64,000 nt of DNA from G965200765 sp965203865. GTDB taxonomy: Bacteria; Pseudomonadota; Gammaproteobacteria; Arenicellales; JAJDZL01. Positions 8,524 through 17,881 of this stretch are shown here, piece after piece. Every line of letters starts with the position of its first letter. The first letter of the stretch is position 1. The stretch covers positions 186,001 through 250,000 of the forward strand of contig OZ241916.1 of NCBI GenBank assembly GCA_965203865.1. The letters are read 5' to 3'. Position numbers and translations under genes: made by a program. The notes under the pieces are model-generated. The model saw nothing but the letters and a program-made list of their open reading frames with translations. It made no database searches and was not told where the DNA came from.

Positions 8524-9078
8524 TTAAGCATGTCCTGCTTCTGTCGACATTGCAGCTACATTGACACCAACCAGTTCAGCTGCCTTTTCCCACCTTTCGG
8601 ATACCGGAGTATTGAAAATGATTGAACTATCGGCTGGAACGGATAGCCAAAGATTGTTGTGCATCTCGCTTTCAAGCTGACCGCTTTCCCAACCTGCAAA
8701 ACCTAGTAGCGCCATGCAATGCTTGGGTCCGCGGCTTTCTGAAATTGCTTCAAGAACATCTCTGGACATGGTCAGTCCCATAGTTTTGCCAATGGGTATG
8801 GTAGCTGCCCAGTCGTTGCCGGAATCATGCAGAATCAGTCCCCGGTCTGTTTGCACAGGTCCGCCGAAGTACACAGGCATCTGTATTTCAGGAACGTCCG
8901 TCAACGGAATTTCAAGCTGATCAAAAATATCTTTCAGATACAAGTCAGTGGCGCGGTTGACCACAATGCCAAGAGCACCTTCTTCGTTATGCTGGCATAC
9001 AAGGGTTACCGTGCGCTCAAAATAGGGGTCGTCCATTGAGGGCATTGCAATCAGAAAATGATTTGTCAGCCAAGCCAT
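8524..9078 (-). CDS. yqgE: YqgE family protein (UPF0301/AlgH)
   Basis: This 184-residue cytoplasmic protein has all the YqgE/AlgH landmarks. The N-terminus is LTNHFLIAMPSMDDPYFERTV, then HNEEGALGIVVNR, a central PVYFGGPVQTDRGLILH, and LLGFAGWESGQLESE near residue 130. The biochemical role is not established. It starts at the ATG at 9078, preceded by an AT-rich divergent region shared with the metallophosphoesterase gene. It is followed by a terminator and then ruvX, the neighbour it has in most gammaproteobacteria. Confidence 0.93.
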   Translation of the reverse strand: MAWLTNHFLIAMPSMDDPYFERTVTLVCQHNEEGALGIVVNRATDLYLKDIFDQLEIPLTDVPEIQMPVYFGGPVQTDRGLILHDSGNDWAATIPIGKTMGLTMSRDVLEAISESRGPKHCMALLGFAGWESGQLESEMHNNLWLSVPADSSIIFNTPVSERWEKAAELVGVNVAAMSTEAGHA

Positions 9079-9232
9079 AAAATTAACCAGTAATTGAAAT
9101 TATTTGTTGATTGTAAGCAATTATACGAAAAATGACACTTATAATTTGAAACAACGTTGTTTTAAACGTCTGTAAGACTCAGCAACAACAGTGCTTTTGC
9201 AAACTTTGCCTAATATATGCGGGTAGTATTTC

Positions 9233-9997
9233 ATGAAGACTAAAATTTTGGTCTACTCAGACCTTCACCTTGAATTTGCAGATTTCGACGCTTCATCGCA
9301 AGCGTACGACATCGTCGTGCTAGCCGGCGATATTGGATGCGGTACGCAAGGTGTCGAGTGGGCAATCGACAGATTCCCGGAAACCCCTGTTGTGTACATT
9401 TGCGGCAATCATGAATTCTATGGATTTGAAATGTCAAAGGTGTGGAGCGCGTTGCACCTATTGGCAAATGGGTCGAATGTTCATGTTCTTGAAAATCAAA
9501 CAGTTGTGTTGAATGGAATTCGGTTTGTGTGCGCAACACTATGGACAGACGGCAATTTGAACGGCGATTCGCATGTGGCGCACATTCGCGGTCAAATGAT
9601 GATGAACGACTACCGCGTGATTCGAAACGGCAGGAATACATTGACAGTAGACGACACTGTGAACCTGCATCATGAATCGTTGTCGTATTTGAAATCCGAA
9701 TTGGTTGAAGAACCTGTTTTTGACTATCCTACTGTGGTAGTCACCCATCATGCGCCTTCGGCCCATTCATTAAGCGGCAGGCGTGTCGATTCGTCGCTTT
9801 CAGCGTTCTATGCTTCACACTTGGACAATTTGATAATAGACAGCCAGGCCGCTTTGTGGATTCATGGACATACGCACGAATCGGTTGACTATTTCATTGG
9901 CAATACACGGGTGCTGTCCAATCCGCGCGGATACGCCAGACAGAAGAGTGGCAACGGAAATGCTGAATTCAAAGTTGACTGTATAATTGAAATCTGA
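9233..9997 (+). CDS. Calcineurin-like metallophosphoesterase
   Basis: A 254-residue protein with the full set of metallophosphoesterase motifs in order: YSDLHLEF (DxH, residues 8-15), VVLAGDIG (GD, about 28-35), CGNHEFYG (GNHE, about 59-66), VVTHHAP (about 165-171) and HGHTHES (about 202-208). It has no signal peptide and should be cytoplasmic with a two-metal centre. The substrate cannot be read from the sequence. It stands alone on the plus strand, divergent from yqgE and about 100 bases before tkt. Confidence 0.88.
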   Translation: MKTKILVYSDLHLEFADFDASSQAYDIVVLAGDIGCGTQGVEWAIDRFPETPVVYICGNHEFYGFEMSKVWSALHLLANGSNVHVLENQTVVLNGIRFVCATLWTDGNLNGDSHVAHIRGQMMMNDYRVIRNGRNTLTVDDTVNLHHESLSYLKSELVEEPVFDYPTVVVTHHAPSAHSLSGRRVDSSLSAFYASHLDNLIIDSQAALWIHGHTHESVDYFIGNTRVLSNPRGYARQKSGNGNAEFKVDCIIEI

Positions 9998-10100
9998 CGA
10001 GTTGAATTCATTATCAGCAAATTATTATTGAAGTTTAGAATTAAATTTGCCTTGGCATCCCGGAGATTAAATTCGAGCCAAGGCGAAAGCAGAGTTAGCA

Positions 10101-12128
10101 TTGGACATTCAAACACCTTCAAAGCGAGATAAAGCCAACGCGATTCGCGCGCTGGCTATGGACGCAGTTCAAGCAGCCAAGTCAGGTCACCCCGGAATGC
10201 CAATGGGAATGGCGGATATTGCCGAGGTTCTCTGGTGTGAATTTCTGAAACATAACCCACGCAATCCGGACTGGTTCAATCGCGATCGCTTTGTTTTATC
10301 GAACGGTCATGGCTCCATGCTTATCTACGCATTGCTGCACTTGACCGGATACGATTTGCCAATTGAAGAAATCAGGCAATTCAGGCAACTTCATTCCCGC
10401 ACTCCAGGGCATCCGGAGTACGGCGTAACAGCGGGGGTTGAAACAACCACCGGTCCACTGGCTCAAGGGTTGTCAAATGCAATCGGAATGGCACTCGCGG
10501 AAAAAATGCTCGCGGCGCAATTCAATCGACCCGGACACCGGATTGTGGACCATCATACTTATGTATTTGTCGGTGACGGCTGTCTTATGGAAGGAGTCTC
10601 GCACGAAACAGCATCGTTTGCCGGAACACACAAGCTTGGCAAGTTGATCGTAGTCTATGACGACAACAATATTTCAATCGACGGAGAAGTGTCCGGCTGG
10701 TTTACAGACGATACTGCACAAAGGTTTCGATCGTACGGCTGGCATGTTGTTGAGAATGTTGACGGGCACAATGTCGACGAGGTCCGCAAAGCGATCAAGT
10801 CCGCCAAAAGCGAAACTGAGTTACCAAGCATAATCTGCTGCAAGACAATCATCGGATGGGGGTCTCCGAACAAGCAGTCAACCGCAGGTGCACACGGTGC
10901 ACCGCTTGGCGAGGATGAAATCCATTTGGCGCGAGAAAAAATTGGCTGGGATTTCCCCCCGTTTCAAATTCCAGAATCTATTTATTCAGCGTATGACTGC
11001 GTTTCTAAAGGCGAAAGTGCCGAAGAAGAGTGGAATAGCCAATTCAACGCGTACAGGTCGAAGTATCCTGAGCTGGCAGCAGAACTTTCCCGACGTATTG
11101 AAGGCGGCTTTCCTGAAAATTGGAATAAACATACGGAAACTTCAATCCTGGCAATTGCAGAAGCAGCTGCCAGTGCAGCAACTCGGAAAGCATCGCAAAT
11201 CGCACTGGATGCGTTCGGTCCGGAATTGCCGGAAATAGTTGGCGGTTCAGCTGACCTGACAGGTTCAAACTTGACATTCTGGAGTGGCTCTAAAGCCATT
11301 ACGGGCGATGACCCGAGTGGGAACTACATTTATTTTGGCGTTCGGGAATTCGGAATGTCCTGCATAGTGAACGGCATTTCCCTGCACGGGGGGTTTATAC
11401 CGTACGGTGGAACATTTCTGATGTTCTCGGAATATGCAAGAAACGCGGTTCGCATGGCTGCATTAATGGGCATTCGCTCCATTTTTGTGTACTCCCACGA
11501 TTCAATCGGGCTCGGCGAAGACGGTCCCACGCATCAGGCGGTAGAGCAGACGGCGACACTGAGGCTTATGCCGAACCTGTCGGTTTGGCGACCGTGTGAT
11601 ACAGTGGAGACTGCAGTAGCCTGGAAGGCTGCGATTGAACGAATGGACGGTCCCACGTGCTTGCTTTTTTCCAGACAGGGTGTTCCCCATCAAATCCGAA
11701 CTGCGGAGCAAATCAAGCAAATTTCCCGCGGCGGATATGTGCTGGTGGATTGTGAACAGCCGCAGGCTCTGATTATTGCCACAGGATCAGAAGTTGGCTT
11801 GGCAGTGGAAGCAGCAAGCTCGCTCGGTGAAAGCGGAATTCGTGCAAGGGTCATTTCGATGCCGTGCGTTGATATATTTGAAAGCCAAAGCGCAGAGTAC
11901 CAAGGGGAGGTGATTCCGCCTTCGGTGCAAAGCAGGGTTGTTGTTGAAGCGGGCGTTACCGCGCTTTGGGCAAAGTATGCGGGTCCCGCCGGCAGGGTTC
12001 TTGGTGTAGATACATTTGGAGAATCAGCACCAGGCAATGTATTGTATGAACACTTCAATTTGACTGCGAATGCAGTGGAAGAGGCTGTGAAAGAATTGAT
12101 CAAACAGGAGGGTCAAGGAAAAAAATGA
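10101..12128 (+). CDS. tkt: Transketolase
   Basis: The 675-residue enzyme transfers two-carbon ketol units between sugar phosphates using thiamine pyrophosphate, linking the pentose-phosphate and lower-glycolytic pools. Signatures include SGHPGMPMGMADIAEVLW near residue 28, LSNGHGSMLIYALLHLTGYD, the TPP motif GDGCLMEG, and FAEYGMS-type EFGMSCIVNG in the pyrimidine domain. The length is standard. The start used here is TTG at 10101; no in-frame ATG gives a full N-terminus. The stop overlaps the gap start by 4 bases (ATGA). It leads the gene run tkt-gap-pgk-pyk-fba. Confidence 0.95.
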   Translation: MDIQTPSKRDKANAIRALAMDAVQAAKSGHPGMPMGMADIAEVLWCEFLKHNPRNPDWFNRDRFVLSNGHGSMLIYALLHLTGYDLPIEEIRQFRQLHSRTPGHPEYGVTAGVETTTGPLAQGLSNAIGMALAEKMLAAQFNRPGHRIVDHHTYVFVGDGCLMEGVSHETASFAGTHKLGKLIVVYDDNNISIDGEVSGWFTDDTAQRFRSYGWHVVENVDGHNVDEVRKAIKSAKSETELPSIICCKTIIGWGSPNKQSTAGAHGAPLGEDEIHLAREKIGWDFPPFQIPESIYSAYDCVSKGESAEEEWNSQFNAYRSKYPELAAELSRRIEGGFPENWNKHTETSILAIAEAAASAATRKASQIALDAFGPELPEIVGGSADLTGSNLTFWSGSKAITGDDPSGNYIYFGVREFGMSCIVNGISLHGGFIPYGGTFLMFSEYARNAVRMAALMGIRSIFVYSHDSIGLGEDGPTHQAVEQTATLRLMPNLSVWRPCDTVETAVAWKAAIERMDGPTCLLFSRQGVPHQIRTAEQIKQISRGGYVLVDCEQPQALIIATGSEVGLAVEAASSLGESGIRARVISMPCVDIFESQSAEYQGEVIPPSVQSRVVVEAGVTALWAKYAGPAGRVLGVDTFGESAPGNVLYEHFNLTANAVEEAVKELIKQEGQGKK

Positions 12129-13138
12129 CAATCAAGGTAGCAATCAACGGATTTGGGCGAATCGGCCGCAACATTACGCGAGCATTGTATGAATCCTCCC
12201 GAACAAATCAGATTTCGATCGTCGCGGTTAACGATCTGGCGGACAAGGCTACAAACGCCCACTTGCTTCAGTATGACTCTGTGCATGGTCGATTCGGCGA
12301 GTCTGTGGAACTGACAGAGAACGGATTCTCGGTGAACGGAGATCCGATTCTTACGCTGTCGGAACGCGACCCTGCCGAATTGCCCTGGAAGCAGCTGGAA
12401 GTTGATGTAGTGCTTGAATGCACAGGGTTGTTCACCAGCAAGGCGAAAGCAGAGCCCCACCTTAAAGCGGGTGCCAAAAAAGTCATTCTTTCAGCGCCCG
12501 GAGGAAAAGACGTGGATGCAACCGTGGTGTACGGAGTAAACCACGACATTATCAGATCGTCTCACACAGTGATTTCCAATGCTTCGTGCACGACCAACTG
12601 CCTGGCGCCGATTTCGAAAGTGCTGAATGATTCATTCGGAATTGTTTCCGGGCTGATGACGACAGTTCATGCTTTTACCAACGATCAGGTATTGACGGAT
12701 GTGTATCACCCGGATCTGCGACGTGCACGGTCTGCAACAGAATCAATGATTCCCACCAGTACGGGTGCCGCAGCTGCAATTGGACTGGTACTGCCGGAGC
12801 TGGACGGCAAGCTGGACGGATTCGCGGTTCGAGTGCCCACTGTCAATGTTTCCCTGGTTGACTTGACAATTGAAACCGAGAAGAATGTTTCTGTATCTGC
12901 AATTCACGAGGCAGTGGAGGCAGCTGTCAACGGATTTCTGAAGGGAATTCTGGAGTACAACGATGCGCCTTTGGTGTCGGTTGACTTCAACCATTCCAAG
13001 GCTTCTTCAATTTTCGAAGCGTCCACTACCAGAGTCGTCGGGGAAAGAGCGGCGAAAGTTTGCTGCTGGTATGACAATGAATGGGGATTTTCGAATCGCA
13101 TGCTGGACACCACAGTTGCATTGATGAACGCGCCATGA
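12125..13138 (+). CDS. gap: Glyceraldehyde-3-phosphate dehydrogenase, type I
   Basis: A 337-residue NAD(P)-dependent enzyme. The Rossmann start IKVAINGFGRIGRNITRAL is at residue 3, the catalytic cysteine lies in SNASCTTNCLAP (about residue 155), and CWYDNEWGFSNRMLDT closes the chain. The segment DLRRARSATESMIPTSTGAA is typical of phosphorylating Gap. The related Epd (erythrose-4-phosphate dehydrogenase) is a possible alternative, but the context with pgk and pyk favours Gap. It overlaps tkt upstream and pgk downstream by ATGA junctions, so translation of the three is probably coupled. Confidence 0.93.
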   Translation: MTIKVAINGFGRIGRNITRALYESSRTNQISIVAVNDLADKATNAHLLQYDSVHGRFGESVELTENGFSVNGDPILTLSERDPAELPWKQLEVDVVLECTGLFTSKAKAEPHLKAGAKKVILSAPGGKDVDATVVYGVNHDIIRSSHTVISNASCTTNCLAPISKVLNDSFGIVSGLMTTVHAFTNDQVLTDVYHPDLRRARSATESMIPTSTGAAAAIGLVLPELDGKLDGFAVRVPTVNVSLVDLTIETEKNVSVSAIHEAVEAAVNGFLKGILEYNDAPLVSVDFNHSKASSIFEASTTRVVGERAAKVCCWYDNEWGFSNRMLDTTVALMNAP

Positions 13139-14322
13139 TTAGCATTCGAGATGTTGACCTGAACGGCAAGCGCGTGCTGGTGCGCGCTGACTTCAATGTT
13201 GCTGTGAGCGAAGGACGCGTAGTGTCCGACCAGCGAATTCGCGCGGCACTTGAAACGATAGAATTCGCGTTGCGGAATAATGCTGCGGTCCTGGTGATTT
13301 CACATTTTGGCCGACCTCAGGAAGGAGTTTTTGAAGACAGATTCTCATTGGCGCCGGTAGCAGAATACCTGAGCGATTGCCTGAAACGTGAAATTCGATT
13401 TGTAGGCGAATGGATTGATGGTGTTGACATATCGCCCGGAGATGTAGCATTGTGCGAAAATGTCAGATTCTTGGAGGGGGAGTATTCTTGCGATGACAGA
13501 CTTGCGCGGCGTATGGCGAGTCTTTGCGATGTGCTTGTTATGGATGCTTTCGGAGCCGCGCATCGCAATCAGAGCTCAACTGCAGGGGTCGTCAAGTACG
13601 CCCCCGTCGCATGTGCGGGCCTGCTGTTTCAAAAAGAAATTGATTCGCTTGATAAGGCCTTGCAGAATCCGGAACGTCCGGTCGCAGCAATAGTCGGCGG
13701 TTCCAAGCTGGTTGACAAGCTTCCGGTGCTGAAGAAGCTGGTGAAACTGGCCGATGCAATGATTGTTGGCGGCGGAATTGCCAATACCTTGCTAGTTGCC
13801 CGCGGTCATTCCGTTGGAAGATCGCTTTATGCTCCCGAGATGCTGGACTTGGCTTCAAAGCTGCTGCGATCTGCGAAAAAGAGACATTGCTCAATCCCGC
13901 TGCCGGTTGATGTTGTCGTGGCAAAATCTCCTGAAGATTCCGAATTTGCTGCAAAAAAGAAACTTTCAAGCATAGAAGACGACGATATGATTTTCGACAT
14001 CGGCGAAGAAACTGCAGAAAATTACTGCAAGTTGATTCGAAGTGCAAAGACGATAATTTGGAATGGTCCCGTTGGGATGTTCGAAAAAGCCCCGTTCAGT
14101 TCGGGGACCAAGGCCATCGCAAGAGCTATATCGGATAGTTCTGCGCATTCCATCGCCGGCGGAGGCGATACATTGGCTGCACTGCAGCAGTGGGGGATGC
14201 TGGATGGCGTTTCCTACACTTCAACCGGCGGCGGGGCATTTTTGGAATACATTCAAGGCGGAGCCTTGCCGGCAGTGCAAGCTTTGCAGCAATACAGCAG
14301 GCTGAAGCCTGCCGCTTTGTGA
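13135..14322 (+). CDS. pgk: Phosphoglycerate kinase
   Basis: A 395-residue cytoplasmic kinase that makes ATP from 1,3-bisphosphoglycerate. The N-terminus MISIRDVDLNGKRVLVRADFNV is diagnostic; VISHFGRPQ and the C-terminal nucleotide loop HSIAGGGDTLAAL, then YTSTGGGAFLEYI, are also present. The open frame extends upstream to 13081, but the ATG at 13135 overlaps the gap stop as ATGA and gives the family N-terminus. The next gene, pyk, overlaps its stop by one base. Confidence 0.95.
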   Translation: MISIRDVDLNGKRVLVRADFNVAVSEGRVVSDQRIRAALETIEFALRNNAAVLVISHFGRPQEGVFEDRFSLAPVAEYLSDCLKREIRFVGEWIDGVDISPGDVALCENVRFLEGEYSCDDRLARRMASLCDVLVMDAFGAAHRNQSSTAGVVKYAPVACAGLLFQKEIDSLDKALQNPERPVAAIVGGSKLVDKLPVLKKLVKLADAMIVGGGIANTLLVARGHSVGRSLYAPEMLDLASKLLRSAKKRHCSIPLPVDVVVAKSPEDSEFAAKKKLSSIEDDDMIFDIGEETAENYCKLIRSAKTIIWNGPVGMFEKAPFSSGTKAIARAISDSSAHSIAGGGDTLAALQQWGMLDGVSYTSTGGGAFLEYIQGGALPAVQALQQYSRLKPAAL

Positions 14323-15758
14323 TGTCCAATTCGATTGAATACAGGCAAACGAAGATCGTGGCGACTTTGGGTCCCTCGACAGATTCTTATGAAGTTCTGG
14401 AAGAGTCAATTCGAAAAGGAGTGGAAGTAGTCCGGCTGAATTTTTCGCATGGCAATGGTGAAGACCATGCAAAGCGAATTGAAATGGTTCGGTCGATCTC
14501 GAAGAAGTTGAACAAGTCCATTGGAATATTGGCTGACTTGCAGGGGCCGAAGATACGGATTGGCAAATTCAAAAATGGAAAAATTCAGCTCGGCGAAGGA
14601 GACAGTTTCGAGTTGAATGTCGATATGGATGAAAACGAAGGCACGAAAGAGCGCGTGGGTGTAACCTACAAGGAGCTTGCCAGGGATGTAAAACTTGGAG
14701 ATATCCTGCTGCTGGACGACGGCAACATTGTGCTGAAAGTGACCGACGTGCTGGACCCGGTCATTTCCACAGTGGTCGTGGAAGGAGGGGAGCTTAGCGA
14801 TTCGAAAGGGGTCAATCGCAAAGGCGGTGGACTAACCGCAGAATCGTTGACTTCAAAGGACCGGCAGGACATTCGTACAGCAGGTGCTCTGGATGTAGAC
14901 TATCTTGCGGTGTCTTTTGTTCGCAATGCAGTAGATGTTCAGTTTGCACGCGAGTTGCTGCAGGCAGCGGGTTGCGAAGGTGGGATCATATCGAAGATTG
15001 AGCGAGTCGAAGCGGTAGAAAAGCAGGATGAAATTGTGGAGGCGTCGGATGGCATCATGATTGCAAGGGGCGACCTGGCTGTGGAAATTGGCGATGCGCA
15101 ACTACCCGGGGTCCAGAAGCAACTTATAAAGACTGCCAGAGCCAGGAATCGTCTTGTAATTACTGCTACCCAAATGATGCTGTCAATGGTTGAGAATACC
15201 CAGCCGACACGGGCGGAAGTGCTGGATGTCGCAAACGCTGTACTCGACGGTACGGATGCAATCATGCTTTCGCAGGAGTCTGCAGTTGGCAAACATCCGC
15301 CAATTGTTGTTGAAACTGCTGACAGGATTTGCCGCGGGTCGGAAACCACCGAATGGAAAATCAATTTCCGGGAACGACGCGGCGAGCAGTACGAAAATAT
15401 TGAAGAAGCGGTGGCGATGGCTACAATGTACACTGCACGCCACTTTGATCTCACGGCAATACTCGCACTGACTGAATCGGGCGCGACAGCAAAATGGCTT
15501 TCGAGAACGATTTCAGGTATCCCGATTTACGCGGTGACGCCGCATCGGCGTACACTGCGTCGAGTAACGCTTTTTCGCGGTGTACAACCAATTTACTATG
15601 ATGTAAAAAAGGACTCGAACGTTCCGGCGGGCAAGCAAGTGATCAATGAACTGGTTGGCAGGGGCATTTTGTCGAAAGGCGATGCGTTGATTGTAACTTT
15701 GGGAGAATTGATCGGAGTATCAGGCGGAACAAATACAATGACTATTCTTACGGCATGA
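14322..15758 (+). CDS. pyk: Pyruvate kinase
   Basis: A 478-residue enzyme converting phosphoenolpyruvate and ADP to pyruvate and ATP. Key motifs are TKIVATLGPSTDSYEVL at the N-terminus, VVRLNFSHG, DLQGPKIRIGKF, SKIERVEAVEKQDEIVEASDGIMIARGDLA (active-site Lys and Glu region, quoted in parts) and MLSQESAVGKHP. The longer frame from 14190 is rejected because MSNSIEYRQTK at 14322 starts at the pgk stop (TGATG) and matches the family. It lies between pgk and fba in a glycolytic operon. Confidence 0.95.
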   Translation: MSNSIEYRQTKIVATLGPSTDSYEVLEESIRKGVEVVRLNFSHGNGEDHAKRIEMVRSISKKLNKSIGILADLQGPKIRIGKFKNGKIQLGEGDSFELNVDMDENEGTKERVGVTYKELARDVKLGDILLLDDGNIVLKVTDVLDPVISTVVVEGGELSDSKGVNRKGGGLTAESLTSKDRQDIRTAGALDVDYLAVSFVRNAVDVQFARELLQAAGCEGGIISKIERVEAVEKQDEIVEASDGIMIARGDLAVEIGDAQLPGVQKQLIKTARARNRLVITATQMMLSMVENTQPTRAEVLDVANAVLDGTDAIMLSQESAVGKHPPIVVETADRICRGSETTEWKINFRERRGEQYENIEEAVAMATMYTARHFDLTAILALTESGATAKWLSRTISGIPIYAVTPHRRTLRRVTLFRGVQPIYYDVKKDSNVPAGKQVINELVGRGILSKGDALIVTLGELIGVSGGTNTMTILTA

Positions 15759-15819
15759 AGCCAGCAGGTGGTCGACGAAAAATCTGAATATTGTTTGTTG
15801 CTTGGTTAATGGAGGGAAT

Positions 15820-16845
15820 ATGTATTCACAGCAACTTCAGCAAACTGCATTGGAAATGGCGGCGCCGGGCCGGGGGATTTTGGCAATGGACGAAAGTACT
15901 CCGACCTGCAAGAGCCGTTTTGACAAGCTAGGAGTGGAGTGCACGGAAGCCACTCGACTAAGCTATCGGTCCATGCTGGTTACTACCCCCAACTTGTCCC
16001 GCTATATCAGCGGTGCAATTCTGTTCGACGAGACCATACGTCAGTCCGTAATGGACGGGGTGCCATTTGCCGAGTACCTGGACCGGGTGGGCATTGTCCC
16101 TGGAATCAAGGTTGATACTGGCGCCAAACCGCTCGCCAGGCACGAAGGCGAAAAGGTTACAGAAGGACTGGATGGCTTGCGTGGTCGACTGGAAGAGTAT
16201 GCTTCACTCGGCGCCCAGTTTGCAAAATGGCGCGCAGTCATCACCATCGGCGAAGATATTCCTAGTACAGGTTGCATTACGGCGAATGCCCATGCACTGG
16301 CGCGGTACGCAGCTCTTTGCCAGGAGGTCGGAATTGTGCCGATTGTTGAACCCGAGGTTCTGATGGATGGCGACCACACGCTGGAGCGGTGCAAGGAAGT
16401 TACTTCAGAAGTGCTGACTGCGGTCTACAAGCAATTGGCTGAACAGCGAATCCTGCTTGAAGGGACGATTCTGAAACCGAATATGGTTCTACCGGGAATT
16501 GACTGTCCACATCAGGCCAGCGTAGAGGAAGTCGCAGAACAAACTGTTCGATGCCTGCTTGCGACTGTTCCCCCGGAAGTTCCGGGTATCGCATTCCTGT
16601 CGGGAGGGCAATCGGACGAGCTGGCTACACAGCACTTGAATGCAATGAACCAGCTGGACATGAAATTGCCTTGGCGGCTTACATTTTCCTACGGCCGCGC
16701 GTTGCAACAAGCACCGATGAAGGCATGGAGCGGCGATGACGAAAACAAGAAAGAGGTTCACAAGCAGGCTCTCCATCGTGCAGCGGTGAACGCAGCTGCC
16801 ACCAAGGGTGAATATACTCTGGAAATGGACAGCGGGTTGAATTGA
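15820..16845 (+). CDS. fba: Fructose-bisphosphate aldolase, class I
   Basis: A 341-residue Schiff-base (metal-independent) aldolase of the type also common in animals and plants. AAPGRGILAMDESTPTC is near the N-terminus, the Schiff-base lysine is in GTILKPNMVLPG, and the phosphate-binding end contains FLSGGQSDELA and LTFSYGRALQ. The start at 15820 is chosen for its ribosome site GGAGGG 5 bases upstream; an in-frame TTG at 15802 would add six residues. It closes the tkt-gap-pgk-pyk-fba series, about 60 bases after pyk. Confidence 0.94.
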   Translation: MYSQQLQQTALEMAAPGRGILAMDESTPTCKSRFDKLGVECTEATRLSYRSMLVTTPNLSRYISGAILFDETIRQSVMDGVPFAEYLDRVGIVPGIKVDTGAKPLARHEGEKVTEGLDGLRGRLEEYASLGAQFAKWRAVITIGEDIPSTGCITANAHALARYAALCQEVGIVPIVEPEVLMDGDHTLERCKEVTSEVLTAVYKQLAEQRILLEGTILKPNMVLPGIDCPHQASVEEVAEQTVRCLLATVPPEVPGIAFLSGGQSDELATQHLNAMNQLDMKLPWRLTFSYGRALQQAPMKAWSGDDENKKEVHKQALHRAAVNAAATKGEYTLEMDSGLN

Positions 16846-16865
16846 GCATTTTGGCAGGCACGGCA

Positions 16866-17096
16866 ATGGTAAGCGTTCGATTTTTCGCCAGTCTGGCCGA
16901 ACAGGTCGGTACCAGAATTGAAGAGGTTGTAATTGAACCGCAGTGTACAGCGCGGGATGTCTGGAATTTAAGCGTGGGGGACCAAATCGTTCCGGAAAGC
17001 ATAAATGTTGCGATCAACAAGGAGTACGCTTCCTGGGATTCACCTGTTTCGGAAGGCGATGAGGTGGCGTTTTTTCCAACAGTTACAGGTGGCTAG
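16866..17096 (+). CDS. moaD: Molybdopterin synthase small subunit
   Basis: A 76-residue ubiquitin-like sulfur carrier. It starts MVSVRFFASLAEQVG and ends in the essential di-glycine (FFPTVTGG), which is thiocarboxylated to donate sulfur for molybdopterin. The ATG at 16866 is preferred over a TTG at 16842. The stop is 2 bases before moaE, so the two synthase subunits are co-translated. It sits about 20 bases after fba and may be read from the same transcript. Confidence 0.92.
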   Translation: MVSVRFFASLAEQVGTRIEEVVIEPQCTARDVWNLSVGDQIVPESINVAINKEYASWDSPVSEGDEVAFFPTVTGG

Positions 17097-17098
17097 CC

Positions 17099-17554
17099 AT
17101 GCGTGTGGAAATTCTTGAGTCGCGGTTCGACCCTTGGAAAGAAATCACTGAGTTTGAATCTTCCATTCCGCAGGGAAAGCAAGGTGCGACTGCTGTATTC
17201 GTTGGTACAATGCGGGATTTTAACGAAGGTGATACAGTCGCTGAACTGGAACTTGAACACTACGAGGGCATGACAGACCGACACCTGAGTTTTTTGGCCG
17301 AAACCCTGTCTAGCCAACACAATCTTGCAGATGTGATGATTTTGCATCGGGTCGGCAAGATATTTCCTGGAGACCCGATTGTATTGGTGGCAGTCTGGTC
17401 GGCACATCGTGCGGCGGCTTTCCAGGCCTGTAGTGCAATAGTCGAAGACTTGAAGTCAAAAGCCCCGTTCTGGAAGAAAGAGCTTCTGAGGGACGGCCAA
17501 TTTCGGTGGGTTGAGCACAATACTGAAGGTCCGGGGATGACTCTAAACCAATAA
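17099..17554 (+). CDS. moaE: Molybdopterin synthase catalytic subunit
   Basis: A 151-residue protein that, with MoaD, converts precursor Z (cPMP) to molybdopterin. The motifs GATAVFVGTMRDFNEGD (residues 25-41), LELEHYEGMTDRHL, HRVGKIFPGDPIVLVAVWSAHR and the lysine-bearing KSKAPFWKKEL are all characteristic. Length and start (2 bases after moaD) fit well. A DUF1244 gene follows 17 bases later. Confidence 0.94.
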   Translation: MRVEILESRFDPWKEITEFESSIPQGKQGATAVFVGTMRDFNEGDTVAELELEHYEGMTDRHLSFLAETLSSQHNLADVMILHRVGKIFPGDPIVLVAVWSAHRAAAFQACSAIVEDLKSKAPFWKKELLRDGQFRWVEHNTEGPGMTLNQ

Positions 17555-17571
17555 ACCGGAGAATTGACAAG

Positions 17572-17877
17572 ATGGATGAACAAACGAAACTGGAAGTAGA
17601 AGCAGCGGCATTTCGAAGACTGGTGTCCCATTTTCGAGGACACACTGAGGTGCAGAACATCGACCTGATGAATCTGGCGAATTTTTGCCGTAACTGCCTG
17701 TCAAAATGGTATCGGGCAGCAGCCGAAGAACGCGGGTTTGAGATGAGTTACGAAGATGCCCGTGAAATCGTCTACGGAATGCCATACTCAGAGTGGAAAA
17801 AACTCTATCAGCAGGAAGCGACCGAAGAACAAAAGCAGATTTACGCCGAGAAGCAGGCGATGAAGCAAGAAGGCTAG
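17572..17877 (+). CDS. DUF1244 domain protein
   Basis: A 101-residue soluble protein containing the compact DUF1244 (SMc04008-like) core, with VQNIDLMNLANFCRNCLSKW and then EDAREIVYGMPYSEWKKLYQ; the family is annotated as helical. The C-terminal 20 residues are charged and probably a free helix. The function of this family is unknown. It follows moaE by 17 bases and so may be co-transcribed with the molybdopterin synthase genes; it converges with the methyltransferase gene with only 4 bases between stops. Confidence 0.85.
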   Translation: MDEQTKLEVEAAAFRRLVSHFRGHTEVQNIDLMNLANFCRNCLSKWYRAAAEERGFEMSYEDAREIVYGMPYSEWKKLYQQEATEEQKQIYAEKQAMKQEG

Positions 17878-17881
17878 ATTC

